Part shown: positions 26,230 through 35,589 of the stretch, in pieces | Layout: each line of letters opens with the position of its first letter | Numbering within the stretch: position 1 is the first letter of the stretch | Assembly: GCA_022844105.1 (NCBI GenBank) | Contig: JALHMJ010000005.1 | Span: 153,554 to 217,553 of the forward strand | Source: Hyphomicrobium sp. | GTDB lineage: Bacteria > Pseudomonadota > Alphaproteobacteria > Rhizobiales > Hyphomicrobiaceae | Direction of reading: 5' to 3' | DNA length: 64,000 bases | The notes under the pieces: model-generated | Databases searched by the model: none | What the model was told of the DNA's origin: nothing | The model's input: only the letters and a program-made list of their open reading frames with translations | Position numbers and translations under genes: made by a program

Positions 26230-26244
26230 GAACATAGGAAGAAC
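26230..26244 (-). promoter_or_regulatory. LexA (SOS) box, consensus
   Basis: GAAC (26230-26233), seven bases, GAAC (26241-26244): an exact match to the alphaproteobacterial LexA site GAAC-N7-GAAC (equal to GTTC-N7-GTTC on the other strand). It is the promoter-proximal of two boxes before the Cas2-like gene. Confidence 0.75.
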
Positions 26245-26276
26245 ATGGCGTGAGTCGCGGGCTCCGTCCAGGCAAA

Positions 26277-26291
26277 GTTCTGATTTTGTTC
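26277..26291 (-). promoter_or_regulatory. Second LexA (SOS) box, consensus
   Basis: GTTC (26277-26280), seven bases, GTTC (26288-26291), again an exact match. The two boxes are 47 bases apart in opposite reading, about 4.5 helical turns, so LexA dimers could bind both. Confidence 0.75.
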
Positions 26292-26360
26292 TTCTCAGCC
26301 GCGGCGAAATAAATATTTAAATTAAATCAAGGCGTTACACAGTTGTATGGTGTGCTTGTA

Positions 26361-26684
26361 TCAACCAAACAGGTTCAGCTGGTCCGGGCTGCGTGTCTTC
26401 AGCGGCAATCGCCTGTGACGGCTCGCATCCACATGTCCGACGAGCTGTGGATAGCGTGTGGAGAACTCGGCGAGCGCGATCTCTCTCGCACGCGGAAAGC
26501 GCGTGCCTTCCCAGATTTCATAGATGCGGCGTGGATCGCATCGATAGCGTTCGAGAAGATCTTTGCGCCGCACACGCAACCAGCGTGCGATCCAAATATC
26601 GATGGCATCTTTCTCGGTCAGCGCGCGCGCCGTGTTGAATGCGGGCGGTGCAACTTCCGGACGATGTGAAAACGGCAACGGCAT
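26361..26684 (-). CDS. Conserved-looking hypothetical protein with a basic helical core
   Basis: A 107-residue protein beginning [11 protein letters not shown] and ending DQLNLFG. The centre is strongly basic and helical ([29 protein letters not shown]), which suggests nucleic-acid contact. The ATG at 26684 has only a weak GAG before it. An open frame continues upstream into the antisense of hisA but that part looks non-coding. The gene lies between hisA (divergent) and the LexA boxes. I recognise no family. Confidence 0.55.
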   Translation of the reverse strand: MPLPFSHRPEVAPPAFNTARALTEKDAIDIWIARWLRVRRKDLLERYRCDPRRIYEIWEGTRFPRAREIALAEFSTRYPQLVGHVDASRHRRLPLKTRSPDQLNLFG

Positions 26685-26786
26685 CGGGAACTCGGACGAA
26701 CGCTTGACGAAACGACCACAGACGCGATTGATCGCGCTGAACTCCAGCAATCTTATGACCGCGGCGGTGCGGCGAGCGAGAAAAAA

Positions 26787-27515
26787 GTGATTCTCTTTCC
26801 GGCCATCGACCTCAAGGACGGCCAATGCGTCCGACTGAAGCTCGGCGAGATGAGCCAGGCCACGGTTTTCAATGATGATCCGGCCGCGCAGGCTGCCGCA
26901 TTCGAGGCTCAGGGCTTCACCTATTTGCACGTCGTCGACCTGAATGGCGCCTTCGCTGGCATGCCCGTCAATGGCGCAGCGGTCGACGCAATCCTCAAGC
27001 GCGTTCGGATGCCGGTTCAACTCGGCGGCGGCATCCGCGATCTTGCAACCATCGAGAATTGGCTCGCCAAAGGGATAAGCCGCGTGATCTTGGGCACGGT
27101 CGCGGTCCGCGATCCGGCGCTCGTCAAAGAGGCGTGTCGAATGTTTCCCGGCCGCGTCGCTGTCGGGATCGACGCCAAAGGCGGCAAGGTTGCCGTCGAA
27201 GGTTGGGCTGAAACGTCGCAATTGTCCGCCATCGATCTCGCGCGCCGCTTCGAAGACGCAGGCGTCGCCGCCATCATCTATACCGACATCGAGCGCGACG
27301 GCGTGCTCAAGGGGCTCAATCTGCCGGCCACGGTTGAACTTGCCCGCGCCACGTCAATTCCGGTGATCGCGTCCGGCGGTCTGGCCTCCATCGACGACGT
27401 GAAGGCACTGCTGACACCTGAGTATCGCTTGCTCGAAGGCGCGATTACCGGCCGCGCCCTCTACGACGGCCGTATCGACCCGAAAGAAGCTCTCGCCCTG
27501 CTCGCGGCAGCCTAG
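26787..27515 (+). CDS. hisA: Phosphoribosylformimino-5-aminoimidazole carboxamide ribotide isomerase HisA
   Basis: A 242-residue TIM barrel catalysing the fourth step of histidine synthesis. It has the paired half-barrel motifs: [13 protein letters not shown] with catalytic Asp8, LGGGIRD, then the mirror [15 protein letters not shown] with the second Asp, [12 protein letters not shown] and [12 protein letters not shown] start at 26787. The usual neighbours hisH and hisF are not in this window, so hisA is detached from the cluster here. Confidence 0.95.
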   Translation: MILFPAIDLKDGQCVRLKLGEMSQATVFNDDPAAQAAAFEAQGFTYLHVVDLNGAFAGMPVNGAAVDAILKRVRMPVQLGGGIRDLATIENWLAKGISRVILGTVAVRDPALVKEACRMFPGRVAVGIDAKGGKVAVEGWAETSQLSAIDLARRFEDAGVAAIIYTDIERDGVLKGLNLPATVELARATSIPVIASGGLASIDDVKALLTPEYRLLEGAITGRALYDGRIDPKEALALLAAA

Positions 27516-27525
27516 CCCAGTTGCA

Positions 27526-27795
27526 TTACGTCCGATCCGGATCGGATTTGCTGAGTTCCGGCGGCGGATCGCTTTTGCCGCCGCGCCACCAGGTTTTGAA
27601 ATTCTGCCGCCACAGCCGGACGCGCGGAATGTCGTACGACAATACCACCAGTCCGAGCGGCACCATCCAGAATCCCAACACTGGAAGAAACCCCAGCAGC
27701 CCGAATAGAATAAGGAGCACGCCGATACCAATCCGCGCCGGTGCCCGATCGGGCAGATCGTATCTCCAATTACCGATGCGGATGGTGCGGGCCAC
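27526..27795 (-). CDS. Small two-helix membrane protein
   Basis: An 89-residue protein with a short basic N-terminus, a hydrophobic hairpin at about 19-52 (IGIGVLLILFGLLGFLPVLGFWMVPLGLVVLSYD) and a basic C-terminal tail ending in a Ser/Pro/Asp-rich stretch. It resembles the small PGPGW-type transmembrane proteins. It converges with hisA and lies upstream-adjacent to ubiE on the strand map; no function is known. Confidence 0.7.
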   Translation of the reverse strand: MARTIRIGNWRYDLPDRAPARIGIGVLLILFGLLGFLPVLGFWMVPLGLVVLSYDIPRVRLWRQNFKTWWRGGKSDPPPELSKSDPDRT

Positions 27796-27825
27796 GACGA
27801 CATCCCTTTTGCATGACCGCGAAGC

Positions 27826-28602
27826 TTAAATTCGCCAGCCGCTATGGATGGCGGCGACGCCGCCGGTCAGATTACGATAGCTGACATTACTGAAGCCCGC
27901 TGCCCGGATCATGGCCGCAAACGTCTCTTGCTTGGGAAACTTGCGGATCGACTCCACGAGATACTGGTAGGGTTGCGCATCGCCCGCCGCCAGCCGCCCC
28001 AGTCGCGGGATCACCTCGAACGAGTGGAAATCGTAGATCCGGTCGAGGATCGGCACCTGCACGTCCGAAAATTCGAGACACAGGAAATGACCGCCTGTCT
28101 TCAGGACGCGGCGAGCTTCCGATAGCGCCTTGTCGATGTGCGTCACGTTCCGGATGCCGAACGAAATCGTGTAGGCATCAAAGCTCTTATCCGGGAACGG
28201 AAGCTCTTCCGCGTTGCCTTCGACCAGTGTGATGCGGTCTGCGAGCCCGGCATCGGTCACCCGCCGCCGGCCGACCTCCAGCATCTCCGGGCTGATGTCG
28301 CAGATCACAGCTGAGGTATTCGGCCCCGCTGCCGCAAGGCAGCGCATGGCAATGTCGCCCGTCCCGCCCGCGACATCCAGGAGCCGGAATGCGGCGTCGG
28401 CCCGCGGCGGATTGAGCGCGGCGACAAAATCCGATTTCCACAGCCGGTGAAGTCCGCCGGACATGAGGTCGTTCATCAGATCGTAGCGCTCGGCAACCTT
28501 GGAAAACACGTCGTTGACAAGGCTCTGACGCTCGTCTTCGGTGACGGTTCTAAAACCAAAAGATGTATTGGGGTTCGCCGCTGTTGGTTCGGGTGTGCTC
28601 AT
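27826..28602 (-). CDS. ubiE: Ubiquinone/menaquinone biosynthesis C-methyltransferase UbiE
   Basis: A 258-residue class I SAM-dependent methyltransferase of the quinone pathway. It has the family's N-terminal SFGFRTV and [25 protein letters not shown], the SAM-binding [19 protein letters not shown] and [13 protein letters not shown]. The ending [17 protein letters not shown] is typical. ATG 28602 is chosen; ATG 28614 and GTG 28629 are in frame and none has a clear ribosome site. Confidence 0.95.
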   Translation of the reverse strand: MSTPEPTAANPNTSFGFRTVTEDERQSLVNDVFSKVAERYDLMNDLMSGGLHRLWKSDFVAALNPPRADAAFRLLDVAGGTGDIAMRCLAAAGPNTSAVICDISPEMLEVGRRRVTDAGLADRITLVEGNAEELPFPDKSFDAYTISFGIRNVTHIDKALSEARRVLKTGGHFLCLEFSDVQVPILDRIYDFHSFEVIPRLGRLAAGDAQPYQYLVESIRKFPKQETFAAMIRAAGFSNVSYRNLTGGVAAIHSGWRI

Positions 28603-28651
28603 GACGGCAATCATATCGTCTGAGGTCACGCCCCGCTATGGGGCAATTGCA

Positions 28652-29647
28652 TCAGGTCTGCAGCAGGGGATGTGGTGTGCCGTTCTCCAGATAATCCGCC
28701 ACCGCCTTAGCCAGCACCGGCGCCAGCAAAAATCCGTGCCGGTAGGCACCATTCACCATAATGCTGGCGCCGCCGTCGATGACGCGCGCACGCGGGACGT
28801 TATCGGCAAACGCCGGCCGCACGCCGGCGCTCATTTCGAGCACCTCGGCCTCACCGAATGCGGGATGCACGGTGTAGGCCGCCCCCAGCAGTTCGAGCGC
28901 GGACCGCACCGACACGGAACCCGCGTCCTCGCTTTCGATCATCGTCGCGCCGACGAGATACCGGTTCTCGCCCCACGGCACGATGTACAGCGGGTGCCGC
29001 GGATGCATGAGTCGCACTGGACGTTTCAAGTTGATATCCGCCGTGCGCAGCAGGAGACGCTCGCCGCGCACGCCGCGTAAATCCGCAAGCAGGTGCCGCG
29101 CGCCAAGTCCGCGGCAATCGACGATGAGCCGTTCCCGGTCGCTTTCCTCCAACGCGCGACCGAAATGCAGATCAACGCCCGCCTCGCCGCAGGCCCGCAA
29201 CAGGAATGCGAGTGCTGCAGGTGTGGCGACATGCGCTTCATCGGGAAAAAACAGGGCCGTCGTGAACCGGTCGGCCAGATCAGGCTCGAGCGCGGCAAGT
29301 GCCGCGCGGTCGAGCGTTCGATGCTGTGTCGTCATCTTGGCGAAGCGCACCAGATCCGGCTGGTCGCGTGACGTCGCGACGACGAGACTGCCGTTGTCGA
29401 TCGTCTCGGGATAAATCGCTCGCCACAGGACCAATCCATCGGCGCCAAGGTCTCGCACAACATTGGGCGCCGATTCCGCTTCGGCCCACGGCGCCAGCAT
29501 CGCCCCAGCATGGCGGCTCGCCGAATGACTGAGCGGCTCGACATGCCAGTCAACGAGCATGACCGGAAATCCGCGGTGGGCAAGTGTCAATGCCTGCCAC
29601 AGTCCGATGACCCCGGCGCCGGCGACGGTGATGCGTTGACGCGACAT
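28652..29647 (-). CDS. thiO: FAD-dependent glycine oxidase-like enzyme (ThiO family)
   Basis: A 331-residue DAO-family flavoprotein. The dinucleotide-binding GAGVIGLWQALTLA is at the N-terminus, with SASRHAGAMLAPWAEAE as in ThiO. Near the C-terminus are GVRPAFADNVPR and NGAYRHGFLLAPVLA, which bind FAD. ThiO oxidises glycine to the imine for thiazole synthesis. The partner genes thiS and thiG are not adjacent, so another D-amino-acid or glycine-type oxidase cannot be excluded. Confidence 0.8.
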   Translation of the reverse strand: MSRQRITVAGAGVIGLWQALTLAHRGFPVMLVDWHVEPLSHSASRHAGAMLAPWAEAESAPNVVRDLGADGLVLWRAIYPETIDNGSLVVATSRDQPDLVRFAKMTTQHRTLDRAALAALEPDLADRFTTALFFPDEAHVATPAALAFLLRACGEAGVDLHFGRALEESDRERLIVDCRGLGARHLLADLRGVRGERLLLRTADINLKRPVRLMHPRHPLYIVPWGENRYLVGATMIESEDAGSVSVRSALELLGAAYTVHPAFGEAEVLEMSAGVRPAFADNVPRARVIDGGASIMVNGAYRHGFLLAPVLAKAVADYLENGTPHPLLQT

Positions 29648-29650
29648 GTT

Positions 29651-31447
29651 TCAGTCTCCGAGTGCCGCGCCTTCGCGACGCGGATCGCTGCCGCCCTCGA
29701 TGATCCCATCGCGCCGGGTCAGGATGTTGAGGCCTGAATTCATGAGATCGACGTTGAGGCTTTGCCCATAGGATTTGAGCCGCAGCCCCAACAGGATCGA
29801 TTGCCAGTCGCTCTCTAGGTCAGCATCGGCTCCCATGCTGCCGAAGTTCGTGAGCGCCGCGGCCTGATAGGCATCGAGCTTCCAGTCCATAAGGCCAATC
29901 AGTGCTTTGGTCACGAACATGATGATGCGCCCGCCGCCCGGCGAACCGGCGACGGCGAAGACGCGACCCTTGTCGTCGAACACGATCGTCGGCGCCATGG
30001 TGCTGCGCGGCCGCTTGCCGGCCTCAACGCGATTGGCAATAGGCCGCCCATCCTTGTCGGCGGGAACGAATGAAAAATCCGTCAGCTCGTTGTTGAGCAG
30101 AAATCCGGCAGCCATGATACCTGAACCAAATACGCCTTCGATCGTCGTGGTCATGGCAACGGCGTTGCCGTCCGCATCAATCACTGAGATATGGCTCGTC
30201 CCCGTCGTCTCCAGCGTGGCATCGACGCCATGGGTCCGCTGTGCAAGTCCCGGCGGCAATCCAGGCTCCGGCGCTGTCATGGCCTTGTTCGGATCGATGA
30301 GTTTGCGGCGGTCATCCAGATATGCGGGATCGATCAGCCCGGACGGGATCGGCACGAATGCGGGATCGGCCAAATAGCGACCGCGGTCGGCATAGGCTAG
30401 TTTTTCGGCTTCCAGAATGAGATGCACGCCCTCAGGCGGCAATCGGCCGTCGGTGACGCGGCCAAGATCAAAGGGCGCCAGGAGGCCCAGGATCTGCGCG
30501 ATGGCAATTCCGCCCGATGACGGCGGCCCCATGCTGCAGACTTTGTACGCGCGATAGGTGATACAAACCGGATCGCGCGTTTCGATTTTGTAGCCGGCAA
30601 GGTCGCCCGCCGAAAGATCACCTGGCACGTTGGGGGCCTTGGCAACCGCCGCCACGATGGCATCGGCGACCGGTCCCGAATAAAACCCATCCGGCCCTTT
30701 GTCCGCGATCATCTGCAGCGTCGCGGCGTACTCCGCGTTGCGGATCACCGATCCGGCGGCGCGAGGTGATCCGGTCTCGTCGAAATAATAGCACTTCGCG
30801 GTCGCATCGAATGCTCCCGCGCCGGTGATTTGAAGCAGAAGATGCAATCGGGGGGTGACGGTAAAGCCGTCCCGTGCCAGCTGGATCGCTGGCTGAAAAA
30901 GCTGCGGCCACGGGAGTTTGCCATGTGCCTCGTGCGCAGCCTTCAAGAGCCGCACCAATCCTGGCGTGCCGATGCTCAGTCCAGAATGAACTGCGCGCTC
31001 AAACGGCATCGGAGTGCCGTTGGACAAAAATCTGTCCGGCTTGGCAGCCGCCGGCGCGGTCTCGCGGCCGTCGTAGGCGATGAGGCGACTATGTGCGTTG
31101 TTCCAATGGAGCAGAAACGCGCCGCCGCCCAGGCCGGATGACTGCGGCTCCACAAGCCCCAGAACCAATTGCGCGGCGATCGCCGCATCGACCGCCGATC
31201 CGCCCGCGCGCAGCATCGCTTGCCCAGCTTCCGAGGCAACCCTGCTCGATGTTGCGATCATGAATTTTTGGCTGCGGACAAGCGCGCCTTCGACCCGCGT
31301 CGTGGTGGCTTCGGGTTCGACAAGTTGGCGTTGCGCCAGACTGGCGTGCGGCGCCAGGACGGTCGCCAATAATAGCGATGCCGAAAACAGTACGGCGATC
31401 GAGCGACTATGGCGTGTCGGGCATGGCAGGCTTGGATGCGGGCTCAT
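29651..31447 (-). CDS. ggt: Gamma-glutamyltransferase (glutathione hydrolase)
   Basis: A 598-residue exported enzyme that hydrolyses or transfers the gamma-glutamyl group of glutathione. The ATG at 31447 opens a signal peptide (LFSASLLLATVLAPHASLAQ). The large subunit contains SGLGGGAFLLHW; the autocleavage site is at TSHISVIDADG, whose Thr becomes the N-terminal nucleophile of the small subunit. PRSTMAPTIVFD and GSPGGGRII lie further on. It is 3 bases upstream of thiO, so the two are cotranscribed. Both use small amino compounds, but a shared pathway is not evident. Confidence 0.93.
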   Translation of the reverse strand: MSPHPSLPCPTRHSRSIAVLFSASLLLATVLAPHASLAQRQLVEPEATTTRVEGALVRSQKFMIATSSRVASEAGQAMLRAGGSAVDAAIAAQLVLGLVEPQSSGLGGGAFLLHWNNAHSRLIAYDGRETAPAAAKPDRFLSNGTPMPFERAVHSGLSIGTPGLVRLLKAAHEAHGKLPWPQLFQPAIQLARDGFTVTPRLHLLLQITGAGAFDATAKCYYFDETGSPRAAGSVIRNAEYAATLQMIADKGPDGFYSGPVADAIVAAVAKAPNVPGDLSAGDLAGYKIETRDPVCITYRAYKVCSMGPPSSGGIAIAQILGLLAPFDLGRVTDGRLPPEGVHLILEAEKLAYADRGRYLADPAFVPIPSGLIDPAYLDDRRKLIDPNKAMTAPEPGLPPGLAQRTHGVDATLETTGTSHISVIDADGNAVAMTTTIEGVFGSGIMAAGFLLNNELTDFSFVPADKDGRPIANRVEAGKRPRSTMAPTIVFDDKGRVFAVAGSPGGGRIIMFVTKALIGLMDWKLDAYQAAALTNFGSMGADADLESDWQSILLGLRLKSYGQSLNVDLMNSGLNILTRRDGIIEGGSDPRREGAALGD

Positions 31448-31509
31448 GCCCAATTGGTTGCCCCGAAAGACGCCGCAGCGCAACTTTTCTGGGAAATGCA
31501 CAGCCCGCG

Positions 31510-31541
31510 AAAAAAAGGCAGGCGCCGCGTGGACGCCTGCC
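31510..31541 (-). terminator. Rho-independent terminator
   Basis: On the minus strand GGCAGGCG pairs with CGCCTGCC around a 9-base loop, followed by seven T. It serves the C2-like gene ending at 31567 and separates it from ggt. Confidence 0.85.
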
Positions 31542-31566
31542 CTGTCAATTCGAATGTACCGCCGTG

Positions 31567-32064
31567 TTACTTCTTCACCGTCACGATGAAAGTCACTTCG
31601 GCGTCTTTCTTTTCCTTGCCGGCGCGGACGATCTTGGCGCCGCACTTGTACGACGACGAGAAACCTTCGATCTTGCATGTCTTGGTGTTGACCGTGAAGT
31701 CGATGTCGCGCTTGTTGTCGACGCGATTGATATCGATCGGGTCGTCGACGCTGACGTCCTTGTCGAACACGGAGAGGTTCACCTTGACGACGCCGGCTTT
31801 GACTTTCTTCGACAGTACCCAGTTAGGAGTAATCGACGTTTCCTGCTTGACCGTCGGGGATGCGACCGACTCACCACCGATGGTGGCCTTGGCGTAAAAA
31901 TCGCCTTTCGAGAATGCGTCGGCCTGATCGAGCGCGCGTAGGCGCGTGATCTTGATGATCACTTCAGGATCCTTGGCCGCTGCTGTCGTGGTCGTCGTGG
32001 CAAGGGCAAATGTGGAAAGCGGCAGCGCAGCGAGCGCACAAGCAAGGGCGCGGAACTTGGACAT
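31567..32064 (-). CDS. Secreted C2-like beta-sandwich protein, function unknown
   Basis: A 165-residue protein; ATG 32064 has GGAG 11 bases upstream. A signal peptide (ACALAALPLSTFALA) is followed by a Thr-rich spacer and a domain of about 125 residues resembling a C2 fold: VIIKITRLRALD, then FYAKATIGG, ITPNWVLSKKV, VNLSVFDKDVSVDD. The Asp-rich DKDVSVDDPID loop could bind calcium. Two Cys near the C-terminus may form a disulfide. It has its own terminator. A periplasmic calcium- or lipid-binding role is only inferred. Confidence 0.7.
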   Translation of the reverse strand: MSKFRALACALAALPLSTFALATTTTTAAAKDPEVIIKITRLRALDQADAFSKGDFYAKATIGGESVASPTVKQETSITPNWVLSKKVKAGVVKVNLSVFDKDVSVDDPIDINRVDNKRDIDFTVNTKTCKIEGFSSSYKCGAKIVRAGKEKKDAEVTFIVTVKK

Positions 32065-32282
32065 GGACAATCTCCAAACAACTTATGGGACACGCGAGAT
32101 CACACCGCATAAGGACGCCGCCCGGAGGGAAAGCGCAGCCTGAAGTGTCGATCGTGGCGGGACGCTAGCAGGAACATGTGGGACTGTGATCGGACGACAC
32201 CCGTTCCTCCTGCGATCCTCCGCCGGGCGTTGCGCTTAGGTGACAGGGCGTCTTAGCCAAAATGGCAAAACTCCTAGTCTTA

Positions 32283-35200
32283 TCAGTGAAAGTCACGGGA
32301 TTTTGGAATGATGCGTTCGGCCCGGGGATGCATCGGCCGCGGGCGCGCGGGAGCTGTTTGACGTGACCACCTGGGATGCGCGCCCTGTCCCGCCGCGTGC
32401 GGATCGGGACCGGGATTTTTGACCTCGTCGGCATTGGCGACCGGTAGCGGCATGTCGTTGGCCCATTCCGATAAATAAAGCAGCCAGTCACTGCGGTCTT
32501 CGATCGCGGTGGCCACCACATGAATAATGCTCTCGTGCCGCTGGACACGCCCGGTAACGAGCATCAGCCGCGCCTGCATCACTGTTTTTCGGTAGCGCTC
32601 CAGCATTTTCGGCCACACGACGGAATTGGCGACGCCCGTTTCATCTTCCAGCGTCATGAACACGACACCCTTGGCTGATCCGGGTCGTTGCCGCACCAGA
32701 ATGACGCCCGCGACTTTCACGGTTTGTCCATCCCGCATCTGGCGCAGGTCCTGGCAGGTCAAAACCCGCTCCGCTCTAAGCCGCTCGCGCAGAAAACTCA
32801 TCGGATGCGCCTTCAAGGAAAGTCGCAGCGTTTGATAATCGCACACCACGTGCTCCGAGAGCGGCATCTGAGGCAGCGTCACGATCGGCTCGGTGCCGAC
32901 CTCTACGGCGCCGTTCCACGAAAAAAGCGGCAGCGGCGGCGCGTTGGCGAGCGCGGTCACGTCCCACAGGGCCTGCCGCCGGTCGAGGCCGATGGATCGG
33001 AAAGCGTCGGCAGCCGCCAGTTTTTCCAGTGTCGGCAGCCGCAAACCCGCCCGCTGCCACAAATCGTGCACCGAGCGGAAGGCACCGCGTACCCGCGCTG
33101 TGATCAGCCGCCCGATCTCTTCTTCCTGCAATCCTTCGATCTGGCGCAAGCCAAGACGCAATGCCGGGCCGTCGCTCTCCCGATCCTCCAGGGTCGAATC
33201 CCAGGCGCTTTGATTGATGTCGGCCGTGCGCGCTTCCACCCCATGCTCGCGCGCATCGCGCACGATCTGGGCCGGCGCGTAAAAACCCATCGGCTGCGAG
33301 TTCAATAGCGCGCACGCGAACGCCGCCGGATAATGGCACTTCAGCCACGACGATACGTAGACCAGATGCGCAAAACTCGCGGCATGACTTTCGGGAAAGC
33401 CATATTCACCAAAGCCCTTGATCTGGTTGAAGCAGCGCTGTGCAAACTCCCGGTCGTAACCGCGCTCCACCATCCGTTCGACCATCTTTTCTTCCAAAAG
33501 CCCAATGGTGCCGCGACGGCGGAACGTCGCCATCGCCTTGCGCAGGTCGTTCACTTCGCGATCGGAAAACTTCGCAGCCTCCATGGCAATGCGCATCGCC
33601 TGCTCTTGGAACAGCGGCACGCCTTTCGTTTTGCCGAGGATCTGCTTGAGTTCATCGGCCGGCCCGTGCTCCGGCGATGGCGAGGGGTAGGTCTCGGGTT
33701 CCAGTCCGGAGCGGCGACGCAGATAGGGATGCACCATGTCACCCTGGATCGGTCCTGGCCGCACGATTGCAACTTCGATGACGAGGTCGTAAAAGCAGCG
33801 CGGCTTCAGGCGCGGCAGCATGTTCATCTGCGCGCGGCTTTCCACTTGAAACACGCCAATGCTGTCGGCCCGGCACAGCATATCGTAGGTCGCCGGATCC
33901 TCGCGCGGCACCTTGGCCAGTGTCATGTGCAAACCGTGGTGGCCCTCTAAAAGCTCGAACGCGCGCCGGATGCACGACAGCATTCCGAGTGCCAGCACAT
34001 CCACTTTCAACAACCCAAGCGCTGCGATGTCGTCCTTGTCCCATTCGATGAAGGTGCGGTCGTCCATCGCCGCGTTGCCGACCGGCACCATTTCGACGAG
34101 CGGTCCGCGCGTCAGCACGAATCCGCCGACGTGCTGCGACAGATGCCGCGGAAAACCGATAAGTTCCTCCGTCAGCTCGAGTACGGCGGCGAGCAGCGGA
34201 TCGCCGGGATCGAGCCCGGCCTCGCGCACCCGCGTATCGCCCAGAACGCCGCCCGAACTCGTGCCCCACACCATGCCTGCAAGCGCGGCCACCGTATCCT
34301 CCGACAGCCCCATCGCCTTGCCCACGTCGCGCACCGCCGAGCGCGCGCGATAGGAGATGACGGTGGCGGCGAGACCTGCGCGGTCACGGCCATAGCGAGC
34401 ATAGATATATTGGATCACCTCCTCGCGCCGATCATGTTCGAAGTCGACGTCGATATCGGGTGGTTCCTTGCGCGCGTGGCTGACAAATCGCTCGAACAGA
34501 AGATTCACTTCTGTCGGGTTCACCGCCGTGATGCCGAGACAGTAGCAGACGACGGAGTTGGCCGCCGAGCCGCGCCCCTGGCAAAGAATGCCGCGCGAGC
34601 GGGCAAACGAGACGATATCGTGCACGGTGAGGAAGTAGGGCGCGTAGCCAAGTTCCGCGACAAGCTGCAACTCGCGCGTGATCGTTGCCCGCACCTTGTC
34701 AGGAATGCCTTCCGGAAAGCGCCATGCGGCCCCCTCCCAGGTCAGACATTCAAGATGGGCGTGTGCGGTTGTGCCGGCTGGTACGGGCTCGTTTGGATAT
34801 TCGTACACGAGTTCATCGAGCGAAAAGCAGCACGCATCCATAATGTCGATGGTGCGCGCCACCGCCTCCTCGTGACCGCGAAAGAGGCGCATCATTTCCA
34901 GCGGCCTTTTCAGGTGCCGCTCCGCATTCGCAGCAAGCCGGTAACCGGCATCATTGATGGTTGTGTGTTCGCGCACGCAGGTAAGAACATCCTGCAGCGG
35001 ACGCCGGTGCGGCGCATGATAAAGGACAGAATTGGTCGCAACGAGCGGCGTTCCGCATCGGCGCGCCATTGCCGCAAGGTGCCCGATCCGCGCGCGGTCG
35101 TCGCCGCGATAAGCGTGGGCCGCCGCCAGATACACCGTACCGGAAGCAAGCCCGCTCTTGAGGCGCTGCAGATCCGGCGCAAAGCTTTCGCCGAAAAGGT

Positions 35201-35576
35201 CCGGCGGCACGGCGATAAAGATGTTGCCTTCCGCATGGGCAGCGACGTCGTCCAGTTGGAGGAAACATTGCCCCTTCCCCGCCCGCCCCTGTCCGAGCGA
35301 GATCAGCCGCGACAGCCGCCCATAAGCGGCCCTGTTCGTCGGCAGGCACAGAAGGCTCGGCGCATCGCTGAGATCAAGGCGGGCGCCAGGAATGAAACGC
35401 AGCCCCACCGCCTTTGCCGCCGTGTGGGCGCGCACGACACCGGCCAGAGAATTGCGGTCGGTAACCGCAATGGCCTCAAGTCCCAGCACCTTCGCCTGCG
35501 CCACGAGTTCGTCCGCGTGCGAGGCGCCGCGCAGGAACGAGAAATTCGTCGTGACGTCGAGTTCTGCGTAACGCAT
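32283..35576 (-). CDS. dnaE2: Error-prone DNA polymerase III alpha DnaE2 (ImuC)
   Basis: A 1097-residue C-family polymerase, the catalytic part of the ImuA-ImuB-DnaE2 translesion mutasome. The N-terminal PHP domain starts YAELDVTTNFSFLRGASH. The palm carries PDIDVDFEHDRREEV (about 371-385) with catalytic Asp residues. The (HhH) and OB-fold parts follow, but the C-terminal tau/clamp-binding tail of DnaE1 is absent, as expected. It lies 13 bases after imuB. Expression should follow LexA control at the imuA promoter. Confidence 0.95.
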   Translation of the reverse strand: MRYAELDVTTNFSFLRGASHADELVAQAKVLGLEAIAVTDRNSLAGVVRAHTAAKAVGLRFIPGARLDLSDAPSLLCLPTNRAAYGRLSRLISLGQGRAGKGQCFLQLDDVAAHAEGNIFIAVPPDLFGESFAPDLQRLKSGLASGTVYLAAAHAYRGDDRARIGHLAAMARRCGTPLVATNSVLYHAPHRRPLQDVLTCVREHTTINDAGYRLAANAERHLKRPLEMMRLFRGHEEAVARTIDIMDACCFSLDELVYEYPNEPVPAGTTAHAHLECLTWEGAAWRFPEGIPDKVRATITRELQLVAELGYAPYFLTVHDIVSFARSRGILCQGRGSAANSVVCYCLGITAVNPTEVNLLFERFVSHARKEPPDIDVDFEHDRREEVIQYIYARYGRDRAGLAATVISYRARSAVRDVGKAMGLSEDTVAALAGMVWGTSSGGVLGDTRVREAGLDPGDPLLAAVLELTEELIGFPRHLSQHVGGFVLTRGPLVEMVPVGNAAMDDRTFIEWDKDDIAALGLLKVDVLALGMLSCIRRAFELLEGHHGLHMTLAKVPREDPATYDMLCRADSIGVFQVESRAQMNMLPRLKPRCFYDLVIEVAIVRPGPIQGDMVHPYLRRRSGLEPETYPSPSPEHGPADELKQILGKTKGVPLFQEQAMRIAMEAAKFSDREVNDLRKAMATFRRRGTIGLLEEKMVERMVERGYDREFAQRCFNQIKGFGEYGFPESHAASFAHLVYVSSWLKCHYPAAFACALLNSQPMGFYAPAQIVRDAREHGVEARTADINQSAWDSTLEDRESDGPALRLGLRQIEGLQEEEIGRLITARVRGAFRSVHDLWQRAGLRLPTLEKLAAADAFRSIGLDRRQALWDVTALANAPPLPLFSWNGAVEVGTEPIVTLPQMPLSEHVVCDYQTLRLSLKAHPMSFLRERLRAERVLTCQDLRQMRDGQTVKVAGVILVRQRPGSAKGVVFMTLEDETGVANSVVWPKMLERYRKTVMQARLMLVTGRVQRHESIIHVVATAIEDRSDWLLYLSEWANDMPLPVANADEVKNPGPDPHAAGQGAHPRWSRQTAPARPRPMHPRAERIIPKSRDFH

Positions 35577-35589
35577 CACATCCTCGTCG

